Of a DNA stretch of 64,000 nucleotides, positions 33,964 to 42,447 are shown one piece after another. The stretch's first letter is position 1; the number at the start of each line of letters is the position of its first letter. The stretch is from Pseudomonas putida. Its GTDB lineage: Bacteria; Pseudomonadota; Gammaproteobacteria; Pseudomonadales; Pseudomonadaceae. The stretch lies in NCBI RefSeq assembly GCF_001976065.1, contig NZ_MNAH01000011.1:124055-188054 (forward strand). The letters run 5' to 3'. The translations under genes and the position numbers were made by a program. The notes beneath the pieces are model-generated. The model had not been told where the DNA came from. It saw nothing but the letters and a program-made list of their open reading frames with translations, and did not search any database.

Positions 33964-35370
33964 ATGTCCCAGATGTCCCGGCAAGACCCGTTGATCGAGA
34001 ATCACACGGTCGACTACGTTCCACTCGCAGAGCGCCACGGGAAGGCCCGCGATCTTTTCACCCTATGGTTCAGCACCAACATTGCGCCGCTGCCCATTGT
34101 CACCGGTGCCATGGTGGTCCAGGTGTTCCACCTCGACCTGTTGTGGGGGCTGCTGGCGATTGCGCTCGGGCACATGATCGGTGGACTGGTGATCGCCCTG
34201 GCATCGGCCCAGGGGCCACGGATGGGCATTCCGCAGATGGTCCAGAGTCGGGGTCAGTTCGGTCGTTATGGCGCGTTGCTGATCGTGTTTTTCGCCGCAC
34301 TGATCTACGTCGGCTTCTTCATCTCCAACATCGTGCTGGCGGGCAAGTCGATCGTCGGCATCGCCCCCTCGGTGCCGGTGCCGGCGAGCATCCTGATCGG
34401 CGCCCTGAGCGCCACGGCGATCGGCGTGATCGGTTACCGCTTCATCCATACCCTCAACCGCATCGGCACCTGGGTCATGGGCAGTGCCTTGCTCGCCGGG
34501 TTCCTCTACATCTTCGCCCATGACCTGCCGGCGGACTTCTTCACCCGTGGCAGTTTCAACCTGTCCGGCTGGTTGGCCACCGTGTCCCTGGGGATCATCT
34601 GGCAGATCAGCTTTTCGCCCTACGTGTCGGACTATTCGCGCTACCTGCCGGCCGATATCGGCATCGCCAAGCCGTTCTGGGCCACCTACCTGGGGGCCAC
34701 CCTGGGCACTATCCTGTCCTTCACCTTCGGCGCGGTGGCTGTACTGGCGACCCCGCAAGGCACTGAAGCGATGGCTGCGGTGAAGCAATCCACCGGCTGG
34801 CTGGGGCCGATCCTGATGGTGCTGTTCCTGCTCAATATCATCAGCCACAACGCCTTGAATCTGTATGGCGCTGTGCTGTCGATCATCACCTCGATCCAGA
34901 CCTTCGCCAGCCAGTGGACGCCGAGCGTCAAAGTGCGCGTGGTGTTGTCGACGGTGGTGCTGGCGGGCTGCTGTGTGGTGGCGCTGGGCGCCTCGGCGGA
35001 CTTCATCTCGCAGTTCATCGGGCTGATCCTGGCGTTGCTGCTGGTGCTGGTGCCATGGGCTTCGATCAACCTGATCGACTTCTATGTGATCAAGCGCGGG
35101 TCCTATGACATTGCCTCGATCTTCCGTGCCGATGGCGGGATTTATGGGCGCTTCAATCTGCATGCGATCGTGGCGTATTTCATCGGGATCATTGTGCAGT
35201 TGCCGTTTGCCAATACGTCGTTGTATGTCGGGCCTTATGCCAATCTGGTCGAGGGTGCGGATTTGTCGTGGCTGGTGGGGTTGGTGGTGACTTGCCCGCT
35301 CTACTATTGCCTGGCTACCCGTGGGCGGGCTGAGCAGGGCCGGGCTTCGAGGTTGGGTTATACCGATTGA
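33964..35370 (+). CDS. NCS1-family permease within the operator regulon
   Basis: A membrane transporter of about 468 residues and 12 helices, with SAQGPRMGIPQMVQSRGQFG and SFSPYVSDYSRYLP, the NCS1 signatures. Several in-frame ATGs exist (33907, 33958, 33964, 33973); 33964 is chosen for its GAG-containing spacing and a sensible N-terminus, but this is uncertain. It is preceded by operator site 3 and closed by a strong terminator. It would import a nucleobase-like, hydantoin-like or other N-heterocyclic substrate. Confidence 0.82.
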   Translation: MSQMSRQDPLIENHTVDYVPLAERHGKARDLFTLWFSTNIAPLPIVTGAMVVQVFHLDLLWGLLAIALGHMIGGLVIALASAQGPRMGIPQMVQSRGQFGRYGALLIVFFAALIYVGFFISNIVLAGKSIVGIAPSVPVPASILIGALSATAIGVIGYRFIHTLNRIGTWVMGSALLAGFLYIFAHDLPADFFTRGSFNLSGWLATVSLGIIWQISFSPYVSDYSRYLPADIGIAKPFWATYLGATLGTILSFTFGAVAVLATPQGTEAMAAVKQSTGWLGPILMVLFLLNIISHNALNLYGAVLSIITSIQTFASQWTPSVKVRVVLSTVVLAGCCVVALGASADFISQFIGLILALLLVLVPWASINLIDFYVIKRGSYDIASIFRADGGIYGRFNLHAIVAYFIGIIVQLPFANTSLYVGPYANLVEGADLSWLVGLVVTCPLYYCLATRGRAEQGRASRLGYTD

Positions 35371-35388
35371 TGGTTTTTATTTGTCTGG

Positions 35389-35418
35389 AATGCCCGGCTT
35401 TTGGCCGGGCATTTTTGT
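35389..35418 (+). terminator. Intrinsic terminator after the NCS1 permease
   Basis: AATGCCCGGC and GCCGGGCATT pair perfectly over 10 bp around a short T-rich loop, followed by TTTTGTTTT. Confidence 0.9.
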
Positions 35419-35475
35419 TTTGGTGAGCTTTGAATATATTCGGGTTCCTACCTTATCGCGGCTATACACGATCTA

Positions 35476-36326
35476 CTGTAGGAGCTGGCTTGCCAGCGAA
35501 GGCGGCCTTACAGCCGACCTATTATTTGTTGACCGCGTACATATCCATTCCTGCGGTAACGGCCACTTAGGGTTTCGCCCTTACGGCGAGTCCCTTTGGC
35601 AAACGCCCCAAAGGAACCAAAGGTCTTGCCCCACCATTTCGGCCCCTCGCTGGGGCTCGGGGTGCCCTCACTCCGGCATTGCTCCGTGGGCCCGCCGCCA
35701 TCGGCCATCCATGGCCGAGGGCGGCTATCCCGGCATCCATGCCGGGATGCCCACTGCGCAACGCCTGCGTTCGGCCTCTGGAAATGGGGCAGGTAGATCA
35801 AGAGCAAAAGCCAAAGCAGAGCCAGAGCCAGAGCCAGAGCCAAGCTAATACCTGTGGGAGCGAGCCTGCTCGCGAAAAACTTGAGAACACCGCGGGGGGG
35901 CAGGCCCCCCCGTCATCGTTGACGACCATCGCTGCGATGCGGCGACCCGACAAGCCAGCTCCTACAGGGGGCTTTTGCTTTTGCTTTGGCTTTGGCTTTT
36001 GATCTTGATTTTCTTGCCCCATCGAGAGGCCGAGTGGAGGTTCTGCGCAGTGGGTAACCCGGCATGGATGCCGGGTTAGCCGCGCTGGGCCAAGGATGGC
36101 CCATCGCGGCGGGCCCACGGAGCAGGACCGGAGCGAGGGTATGCCGAGCCACAGCGAGGCACCGAACGCCAGGGGCAAGAGCGTTTGGTTACTTTGCGCT
36201 TTTCAAAGTGACCCGCTGTAAGAGCGGAACCCTAGGTGGCCGTTACCGCAGCAATGGATATGTACGCGGTCAACAAATAATAGGTCGGCTGTAAGGCCGC
36301 CTTCGCTGGCAAGCCAGCTCCTACAG
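35476..36326. repeat. Long inverted-repeat element with REP-like ends
   Basis: About 330 bases at the left (35476-35805) are mirrored at the right (36000-36326). The outer 70 bases are almost identical, the inner part roughly three-quarters so. Both outer ends are CTGTAGGAGCTGGCTTGCC-type REP halves. The centre holds a (CAGAGC)n simple repeat (35817-35843), a GTGGGAGCGAGC REP half (35852-35880) and CTTTTG/CTTTGG runs (35968-36005). Open frames across it are not codon-like. It is probably a non-coding repeat family duplicated in inverted orientation; mobility is not shown. Confidence 0.75.
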
Positions 36327-36339
36327 GTACGAGGTGCAA

Positions 36340-36441
36340 CCATAAGTGGCCGTTACCGCAGCAATGGATGTACGCGGTCAACAAATAATAGGTCGGCTCC
36401 CACAAGGTTTTGCGGTACCGCAGGAATGGATATGTACACCC
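36340..36441. repeat. Third, partial copy of the same element
   Basis: The stretch AAGTGGCCGTTACCGCAGCA through the ACAAATAATAGGTCGGCT part repeats the outer segment seen at 36234-36293 (direct) and 35511-35570 (inverted). It is followed by another decayed piece with GGAATGGATATGTACAC. Confidence 0.7.
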
Positions 36442-36450
36442 ACTGAAAAA

Positions 36451-36484
36451 GCAAAAAAAGGGCCCCCGCAACCCGACGTTGCGG
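36451..36484 (-). terminator. Probable terminator of the PotABCD-type operon
   Basis: Read on the minus strand, CCGCAAC-GTCGG-GTTGCGG forms a 7-bp stem followed by GGGGGCCC and seven T. The T run is a few bases off the stem, so efficiency is uncertain. Confidence 0.5.
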
Positions 36485-36532
36485 CGACCCGAGGGTGATA
36501 CTTAATTGGCGGTCGACAAGAACCTCAAGGCA

Positions 36533-37687
36533 TCAATGCGCCCCTGCAGCCTTGTTCAAATCACTCTCCGCCCACTCGGTATAAACGCAAGCATCCGCCG
36601 TCGCCCAGCGCACCCGCACCGGATCACCCGCTTTCATCGGCATGCCCGCCGCAGAAAGCGCCTTGACCGTCATCGACGTGCCACCCGAAGTCACCACGCT
36701 GCACGTCTGGCTCTCACCCAGGAACAACACCTCCACCACCTTGGCCGTCACTTCATTCCAGCCCGCGGCCAGCGGTTCCTGGGCGGCTTGCTCGATGCTC
36801 AAGGCCAAGGCTTTTTCCGGCCGCACCATCAGCAACACATCCTGATTGGTTTGCAGGCCGGCCGTCAGGCGGATCGACAGCGACTGCCCTTCAAACGAAG
36901 CCACCGCATTGCCCTGCGCCTTGAGCTTGAGGAAATTCGAGTTGCCGAGGAACGAGGCGACAAAGGCATTCGGCGGGTTCTGGTAGAGGTCATAGCCGCT
37001 GCCCAGGCCGACGATCTTGCCGTGGCTGAAGATCGCGATGCGCTGGGACAGGCGCATGGCTTCTTCCTGGTCGTGGGTCACGTAGACGATGGTGATGCCC
37101 AATCGCCGATGCAGCTGACGTAGTTCATCCTGCAAGTCTTCACGCAGTTTCTTGTCCAGCGCGCCCAGCGGTTCATCCATCAGCAGGATGCGTGGTTCGT
37201 AGACCAGCGCCCGGGCGATGGCAACGCGTTGCTGCTGGCCGCCGGAGAGCTGCGAAGGGCGGCGATGAGCGAATTGTTCCAGCTGCACCAGCTTGAGCAT
37301 CGCATCGACCCGGCGTTCGCGCTCGGCCGTGGCCAGTTTGCGAATCGCCAACGGGAAGGCGATGTTGTCGCGCACCGACAGGTGCGGGAACAGCGAGTAG
37401 CGCTGGAACACCATGCCGATGTCACGCTTGTGCGGCGGTACGTTCACCAGCGACTGGCCATTGACCAGGATCTCGCCGCTGCTCGGGGTTTCGAAGCCGG
37501 CGAGCATCGACAGGGTGGTGCTTTTGCCCGAGCCGCTGGAGCCGAGGAAGGTCAGGAATTCACCGTCCTTGATGTCCAGCGAGATGTCGTCCACGGCGGC
37601 AAAGTCACCGTAGTATTTGTTCAGGTTGCGCAGGCTCACCAGGGGCTTGTCATTTTGCTGCGCGGAATCTTTGATCACTGCACTCAT
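36533..37687 (-). CDS. ABC transporter ATPase (PotA-like)
   Basis: A 384-residue importer ATPase of the spermidine/putrescine group. The Walker A motif GSSGSGKST is at residues 49-57, with LSGGQQQRVAIARAL as signature and ILLMDEPLGALD as Walker B. A C-terminal TOBE-like domain (about 280-370) follows. It is the last gene of a binding protein-permease-permease-ATPase operon controlled by operator site 4. PotA-type systems take polyamines but also other small cationic or zwitterionic compounds, so the substrate is left open. Confidence 0.88.
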   Translation of the reverse strand: MSAVIKDSAQQNDKPLVSLRNLNKYYGDFAAVDDISLDIKDGEFLTFLGSSGSGKSTTLSMLAGFETPSSGEILVNGQSLVNVPPHKRDIGMVFQRYSLFPHLSVRDNIAFPLAIRKLATAERERRVDAMLKLVQLEQFAHRRPSQLSGGQQQRVAIARALVYEPRILLMDEPLGALDKKLREDLQDELRQLHRRLGITIVYVTHDQEEAMRLSQRIAIFSHGKIVGLGSGYDLYQNPPNAFVASFLGNSNFLKLKAQGNAVASFEGQSLSIRLTAGLQTNQDVLLMVRPEKALALSIEQAAQEPLAAGWNEVTAKVVEVLFLGESQTCSVVTSGGTSMTVKALSAAGMPMKAGDPVRVRWATADACVYTEWAESDLNKAAGAH

Positions 37688-37702
37688 GTCGTACTCCTGC
37701 GC

Positions 37703-38512
37703 TTAGGCGCTGATTTCGTTACGCCGGCGCAGTGCGGCGGCGATCACCATGACCAATACCGAGAGGCCGATCAGCAGCGTCGAGGCGACGGCGATCACGG
37801 GCGTCAGGTCCTGGCGCAGGGTGGTCCACATTTTCACGGGAAGGGTTTGCAGGGTCGGGCTGGCCATCATCACACTCAGCACCACTTCATCCCAGGAGAC
37901 GAGGAAGGCGAAAAGGGCGCCGGCCACCATCCCCGGGCGGATCGCCGGGAAGGTCACCTTGAACACCGCCTGCAGCCGCGAAGCACCGCAGATCACTGCA
38001 GCATCCTCGATCGACTGGTCGAACAGCTTCAGCGAGTTGATGATCGAGATGATGGTGAACGGCAAGGCGACGATGACATGGCTAACCACGAAGGCGAACA
38101 TGGTCCCGGTGTAGCCCAGTTTCAGGAACAGCGCGTACACCGCCACGGCGATGATCACCAGTGGCACGATCATCGGCAGGGTGAACAGGCCGTAGAGCAT
38201 TTCCCGCCCCGGGAAACGCCCGCGTACCAGGGCGAAGGCGGTCGGCAGGCCCAGGGCCACGGCAAAGAACGTGGTCAGTACTGCCACCTTGAGGCTGGCC
38301 ATGGCCGCGTTCATCCAGTCGGCATTGGAGAAAAACTGGCCGTACCATTTCAGCGTCCAGCCCGGTGGCGGGAACACCAGCCACTGGGACGAGCCGAACG
38401 ACAGCAGGACGATGAACACGATCGGCAGCAACAGGAACAGGCCGATCAGCCCGGTAGTGGCATACAGGCCGAAGCGCATCCGGCGGCTCATGGCATTGGG
38501 GGTCAGGAGCAT
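37703..38512 (-). CDS. ABC transporter permease (PotC-like)
   Basis: A 269-residue inner-membrane permease with six predicted helices. The EAA loop that contacts the ATPase is visible in SIEDAAVICGASRLQAVFKV (about 175-194). It lies 15 bases upstream of the ATPase gene and 6 bases after the PotB-like gene. Confidence 0.86.
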   Translation of the reverse strand: MLLTPNAMSRRMRFGLYATTGLIGLFLLLPIVFIVLLSFGSSQWLVFPPPGWTLKWYGQFFSNADWMNAAMASLKVAVLTTFFAVALGLPTAFALVRGRFPGREMLYGLFTLPMIVPLVIIAVAVYALFLKLGYTGTMFAFVVSHVIVALPFTIISIINSLKLFDQSIEDAAVICGASRLQAVFKVTFPAIRPGMVAGALFAFLVSWDEVVLSVMMASPTLQTLPVKMWTTLRQDLTPVIAVASTLLIGLSVLVMVIAAALRRRNEISA

Positions 38513-38518
38513 GACGGC

Positions 38519-39451
38519 TTACCTCGCGTTGCTGGCGCCAACCGGGGATTCCGGCTGAAGCTTCAGGTAGAAGTAGAACAGCACCAGCGTGATCACGATC
38601 AGCAACGCGGCGCCGGCGCTGGCCAGGCCCCAGTTGAGGAACGACTGCACCTGCTGGATGATGAACTCGGGCAGCATCATGTTCTGCGCGCCGCCCAGCA
38701 GGGCCGGCGTCACGTAGTAACCGAGGGACATCACGAACACCATCAAGCCGCCGGAGAACAACCCTGGCCGGCACAGCGGCAGGAACACCCGGAAGAAGTT
38801 GGTCCACGGACTGGCCCCGCAAATCGAGCCGGCCTGCAGGATCATCGGGTCGATGGCCTGCATGGTCGCCTGCAGCGGCAGCACGATGAACGGGATCATG
38901 ATGTAGCTCATGCCGATCACCACGCCGGTGAGGTTGTGCACCATCTCCAGCGGCTGATCGATGATGCCCATGGCCATCAGCGCCTTGTTGATCACCCCGG
39001 AGGCTTGCAGCAACACCAGCCAGGAATAGGTGCGGGCAAGGAGGCTGGTCCACATCGACAACAGCACGATGTTGAGGATCCAGCGACCCCAGCCACGAGG
39101 CACCAAGGTGATCGCCCAGGCCAGCGGGAAACCCAGCAGCAGGCTGAACAGGGTCACCAGGCCCGCCACCGAGAAGGTGTTGAGCAAGACCCGGGCATAC
39201 GCCGAGTTGGCGAACAGTTGCTCGTAGTTGCCCAACCCAGGCACAGGCTCCAGCACGCCGCGCAGCAGCAGGCCGATCAGGGGCGCCAGGAAGAACAGGC
39301 CGAGGAACAGCAGGGCGGGGATCAGGTTGCTCGATCCGCGCCAGCGTTGCGCCAGGGTAGGGGTTTGCGTCATCGCTGCCGCCTTGCCGGCAGCGCCGGA
39401 GGCGCTCCCGGCGGGCGTGGATGGGCGGGCCGCAGTTGCCGTCATTTTCAT
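38519..39451 (-). CDS. ABC transporter permease (PotB-like)
   Basis: A 310-residue permease. A hydrophilic, Ala/Pro-rich leader of about 45 residues precedes six helices; the EAA loop is around LQAGSICGASPWTNFFRVFL. The ATG at 39451 overlaps the binding-protein stop (ATGA), so translation is coupled and an upstream in-frame start is rejected. Confidence 0.86.
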   Translation of the reverse strand: MKMTATAARPSTPAGSASGAAGKAAAMTQTPTLAQRWRGSSNLIPALLFLGLFFLAPLIGLLLRGVLEPVPGLGNYEQLFANSAYARVLLNTFSVAGLVTLFSLLLGFPLAWAITLVPRGWGRWILNIVLLSMWTSLLARTYSWLVLLQASGVINKALMAMGIIDQPLEMVHNLTGVVIGMSYIMIPFIVLPLQATMQAIDPMILQAGSICGASPWTNFFRVFLPLCRPGLFSGGLMVFVMSLGYYVTPALLGGAQNMMLPEFIIQQVQSFLNWGLASAGAALLIVITLVLFYFYLKLQPESPVGASNAR

Positions 39452-40473
39452 TTGACCAGCCATTCGTTCCACCGTGTGGCGATAGCAGGACCGTTCTTGG
39501 CCCAGTACGCGAAATCAAGAGTGATTTGATCCTTGGCGTAGGCCGTCGGCAGGTTCGGGGCCAGCACCGAGTCCAGGCGCGCCACGCTGTCGACGTTGAC
39601 CGGGGCGTAGGCGGTCAGGTTGGAGAAGTCGGCCTGGCCTTTGGCACTGCTGGCATTGGCCAGGAACTTCATCGCCGCGTCCTTGTTTTTCGAACCCTTT
39701 GGAATGACCAGGATGTCGGCCATGACCAGGTTCTGTTTCCAGCTCACGCCGACTGGCGCCCCGTCTTCCTGCAGGGCATGAATCCGGCCGTTCCAGAACT
39801 GGCCCATGCTCGCTTCACCGGAGGCCAGCAGTTGTTGCGACTGAGCGCCGCCGCCCCACCAGACGATGTCTTTCTTGATGGTGTCGAGTTTCTTGAAGGC
39901 GCGGTCCAGGTCCAGCGGGTAGAGCTTGTCGGCGGCGACGCCATCGGCCAGTAGCGCCAGTTCCAGCACGCCAGGACTTGGCCATTTATAGAGGGCGCGT
40001 TTGCCGGGATAGGTCTTGGTGTCGAACAGCGCGGACCAGTCCTGGGGTTTGTTGGCCCCCAGCTTGCCTTCGTTGTAGCCAAGGACGAAGGAGAAGAAGA
40101 ACGAGCCGACGCCGTGATCGGAGACGAACCGCGGGTCGATCTTGTCGCGATCGATGACTTTGAAATCGAGGGGTTCGAGCAAGCCTTCGGAGGCGGCGCG
40201 CAAGGCGAAGTCGGCTTCGACGTCGACCACGTCCCACTGCACGTTGCCACTTTCGACCATGGCCTTGAGCTTGCCATAGTCGGTGGGGCCGTCCTGGACC
40301 ACGGTGATGCCGGTGGACTTGCTGAACGGATCGGCCCAGGCCTGCTTCTGTGCATCCTGAGTGCTACCGCCCCAGCTGACGAAGTTGACGCTTTCAGCCG
40401 CCATAACCACATGACTGGTCGCGGCCAGCAAGCCGGCGAACAGTACTGCGGTTGCACGTTTGTTCAACACCAT
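39448..40473 (-). CDS. Periplasmic substrate-binding protein (PotD-like)
   Basis: A 341-residue binding protein with a signal peptide ending near VVMAAES. The mature start VNFVSWGGSTQDAQKQAW is typical of the PotD/extracellular family 1 group. ATG at 40473 has GAGGG seven bases upstream and is preferred over a GTG two codons earlier. The ligand pocket is tryptophan-rich (KDIVWWGGGAQSQQ), as in polyamine binders. It is the first gene of the importer operon, about 160 bases downstream of operator site 4. Confidence 0.86.
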   Translation of the reverse strand: MVLNKRATAVLFAGLLAATSHVVMAAESVNFVSWGGSTQDAQKQAWADPFSKSTGITVVQDGPTDYGKLKAMVESGNVQWDVVDVEADFALRAASEGLLEPLDFKVIDRDKIDPRFVSDHGVGSFFFSFVLGYNEGKLGANKPQDWSALFDTKTYPGKRALYKWPSPGVLELALLADGVAADKLYPLDLDRAFKKLDTIKKDIVWWGGGAQSQQLLASGEASMGQFWNGRIHALQEDGAPVGVSWKQNLVMADILVIPKGSKNKDAAMKFLANASSAKGQADFSNLTAYAPVNVDSVARLDSVLAPNLPTAYAKDQITLDFAYWAKNGPAIATRWNEWLVK

Positions 40474-40625
40474 TTTCACGCCCTCATTTGTTGTGTTTTT
40501 GAGCGGGCTTGGTAATGCCCGCCTATCGGGAGCAGTAGGTCCATCTGGCCTTGAAAGGCGACCGGGCCAAGGGCTGTTGTGAGTGCTTTCCCTGTCGGGT
40601 GCGCTTGGCTAAATCGCCCGGTCTA

Positions 40626-40650
40626 TGGAATATCATATTATGGTATTCCA
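40626..40650 (-). promoter_or_regulatory. Regulon operator, site 4 (before the ABC importer)
   Basis: Read on the minus strand, TGGAATACCATAATAT (40635-40650) equals site 3. It continues into GATATTCCA, so that a 25-bp imperfect palindrome bounded by TGGAATA and TATTCCA is formed. Confidence 0.78.
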
Positions 40651-40728
40651 AACTTTGTGCAAGCACTTTGCCTTACCGGCTATCAGCCAAAAATGCTTTT
40701 TTAGTGTATCTGGCGAACGACGCACCCT

Positions 40729-40829
40729 CTGTAGGAGCTGGCTTGCCAGCGAAGGATTCCCATACACCGCGTGTATCCAGAAAACACCGGTTATCGTTGA
40801 CGACCATCGCTGGCAAGCCAGCTCCTACA
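40729..40829. repeat. Inverted pair of REP-like elements
   Basis: CTGTAGGAGCTGGCTTGCC faces GGCAAGCCAGCTCCTACAG. It separates the RibBA-like gene from the importer promoter within the 368-base spacer 40474-40841. Confidence 0.87.
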
Positions 40830-40841
40830 GAGGTTCATCAT

Positions 40842-41951
40842 TCATTCAGTGAACGGGATGCTTTCCACCACTTCCAGGTCATACCCGGTCAATCCTGCGT
40901 ATTTCAACGGCGGCCCCAGATGCCGCAGCTTACCGACGCCAAGGTTCTGCAAGATCTGCGCCCCGGTGCCAACCTCCGAATAGATCCGTGACTGCGAACG
41001 GCTGAATTGCCGTGGCGCCTGGGTCAATTGCGGCACCCGCTCCAGCAGCGCCTGGGACGATTCGTGATTGGCCAGCACCACCACCACGCCACGACCTTCT
41101 TGCGCCACGCGCTGCAACGCCGCCCATAACGTCCAGTTCGAAGGCCCGCTGTATTCGGCGCCCACCAGGTCGCGCAACGGGTCGATCACGTGCACCCGCA
41201 CCAGCATCGCTTCATCGCGGCGCAGTTCACCCATGACCATTGCCATGTGGACACCGCCTTCAATGCGATCCTCAAAGGTGATCAGACGAAAGGTGCCATG
41301 CACCGTCGGCAGCTCACGCTCACCGATGCGCACCACCGTGTGCTCGGTGCTTAAACGATAGTGGATCAGGTCGGCGATGGTGCCGATCTTGATCCCGTGC
41401 TTGCGCGCGAACACTTCCAGGTCCGGGCGACGCGCCATGGTGCCGTCATCGTTCATCACTTCGACGATCACCGAGGCGGGGGTGAAGCCGGCCAGGCGGG
41501 CCAGGTCGCAACCAGCCTCGGTATGACCGGCGCGGGTCAACACGCCGCCTTCCCGGGCGCGCAGCGGGAAGATATGGCCAGGCTGGACGATATCGGCGGC
41601 ATTCGCGCCCTGAGCGACGGCGGCGGCCACGGTGCGTGCGCGGTCGGCGGCGGAGATACCAGTGGTGACACCCACCGCCGCTTCGATCGACACGGTGAAC
41701 GCGGTGCTGAACACGCTGCCATTGCTCGGCACCATCTGCTCGAGGCCCAGGCGCTGGCAATGCTCGTCGGTCAGGGTCAGGCAGATCAGGCCGCGCGCTT
41801 CACGGGCCATGAAGCTGATGGCCTCGGCGCTGCAACGGTCGGCGGCCAGCAACAGGTCGCCTTCGTTTTCCCGGTCCTCGTCGTCCACCAGGAGCACCAT
41901 CTTGCCTTGGCGGTAGTCTTCGATGATTTCTTCGATGCTGTTGAAGGCCAT
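40842..41951 (-). CDS. RibBA-like protein: DHBP synthase with degenerate GTP cyclohydrolase II domain
   Basis: A 369-residue protein. Residues 1-205 are a complete 3,4-dihydroxy-2-butanone 4-phosphate synthase (VDDEDRENEGD acidic loop, RAREGGVLTRAGHTEA), which makes a riboflavin precursor. Residues about 210-369 align with RibA, but the zinc-binding cysteines of that enzyme are missing: the region HVIDPLRDLVGAEYSG holds none. Only the first activity is therefore expected, as in other pseudomonad RibB proteins. The gene has operator site 5 only 35 bases upstream, so its flavin supply is tied to the oxygenase regulon. Confidence 0.88.
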   Translation of the reverse strand: MAFNSIEEIIEDYRQGKMVLLVDDEDRENEGDLLLAADRCSAEAISFMAREARGLICLTLTDEHCQRLGLEQMVPSNGSVFSTAFTVSIEAAVGVTTGISAADRARTVAAAVAQGANAADIVQPGHIFPLRAREGGVLTRAGHTEAGCDLARLAGFTPASVIVEVMNDDGTMARRPDLEVFARKHGIKIGTIADLIHYRLSTEHTVVRIGERELPTVHGTFRLITFEDRIEGGVHMAMVMGELRRDEAMLVRVHVIDPLRDLVGAEYSGPSNWTLWAALQRVAQEGRGVVVVLANHESSQALLERVPQLTQAPRQFSRSQSRIYSEVGTGAQILQNLGVGKLRHLGPPLKYAGLTGYDLEVVESIPFTE

Positions 41952-41985
41952 GTTGGGGTTCTCGGTGTTTGATGGAGATATATTG

Positions 41986-42001
41986 TGGTATACCATAATA
42001 C
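41986..42001. promoter_or_regulatory. Regulon operator, site 5 (divergent RibBA-like/DUF1330)
   Basis: TGGTATACCATAATAC is identical to site 1. It sits 35 bases before the RibBA-like start and 22 bases before the DUF1330 start, so one site can control both directions. Confidence 0.8.
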
Positions 42002-42022
42002 AAAACAACTGCAGAGGTCACT

Positions 42023-42319
42023 ATGAAGGCGTACTGGATTGCTCACGTGGATATCACCGACCCCGATCAATACAGCCAATACACCCAGCGGGCACCGCAG
42101 GCGTTTGCCGAATACGGTGGTCGGATATTGGCGCGTGGCGGGCGTAGCGAAGCGATGGAAGGTCGGCCGACGCCGCAACGCAGCGTGGTGATCGAGTTCG
42201 ACTCGTACGAGCAGGCAGTGGCCTGCTATCGGTCAGGTGTTTATCAGGAGGCGAAAGGACATCGCGAGGGCGTGGCACGGGCCGAGGTGATCATCGTCGA
42301 AGGCGTGGCACCGCTCTAA
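42023..42319 (+). CDS. DUF1330 family protein
   Basis: A 98-residue ferredoxin-like alpha/beta protein of the DUF1330 family. MKAYWIAHVDITDPDQYSQY and VVIEFDSYEQAVACYRS are the hallmark segments. AGAGG lies six bases before the ATG. Family members are small dimeric proteins of unknown activity, often in catabolic clusters. Its promoter shares operator site 5 with the RibBA-like gene, so it belongs to the regulon. Confidence 0.85.
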   Translation: MKAYWIAHVDITDPDQYSQYTQRAPQAFAEYGGRILARGGRSEAMEGRPTPQRSVVIEFDSYEQAVACYRSGVYQEAKGHREGVARAEVIIVEGVAPL

Positions 42320-42334
42320 AAGCTCCACTTGACC

Positions 42335-42420
42335 CTGTAGGAGCTGGCTTGCCGGCGAAGGCGCCCGCGAGACCTGCGCAATACTCAAGGACGCCTTCGC
42401 CGGCAAGCCGGCTCCTACAG
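42335..42420. repeat. Inverted pair of REP-like elements
   Basis: CTGTAGGAGCTGGCTTGCCG faces CGGCAAGCCGGCTCCTACAG between the convergent DUF1330 and Nudix genes. Confidence 0.87.
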
Positions 42421-42447
42421 GGGATAGCGAAATATTGGAGGTTTTCG

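Noticed and set aside
35817..35843. (CAGAGC)n simple repeat as a coding or regulatory tract
   Set aside because: It lies in the non-coding centre of the inverted element with no gene or promoter beside it; treated as part of that repeat.
35476..36441. Several open frames of 60-200 codons across the inverted-repeat region
   Set aside because: They overlap in several frames and strands, follow the repeat symmetry and have no ribosome sites; the repeats explain them.
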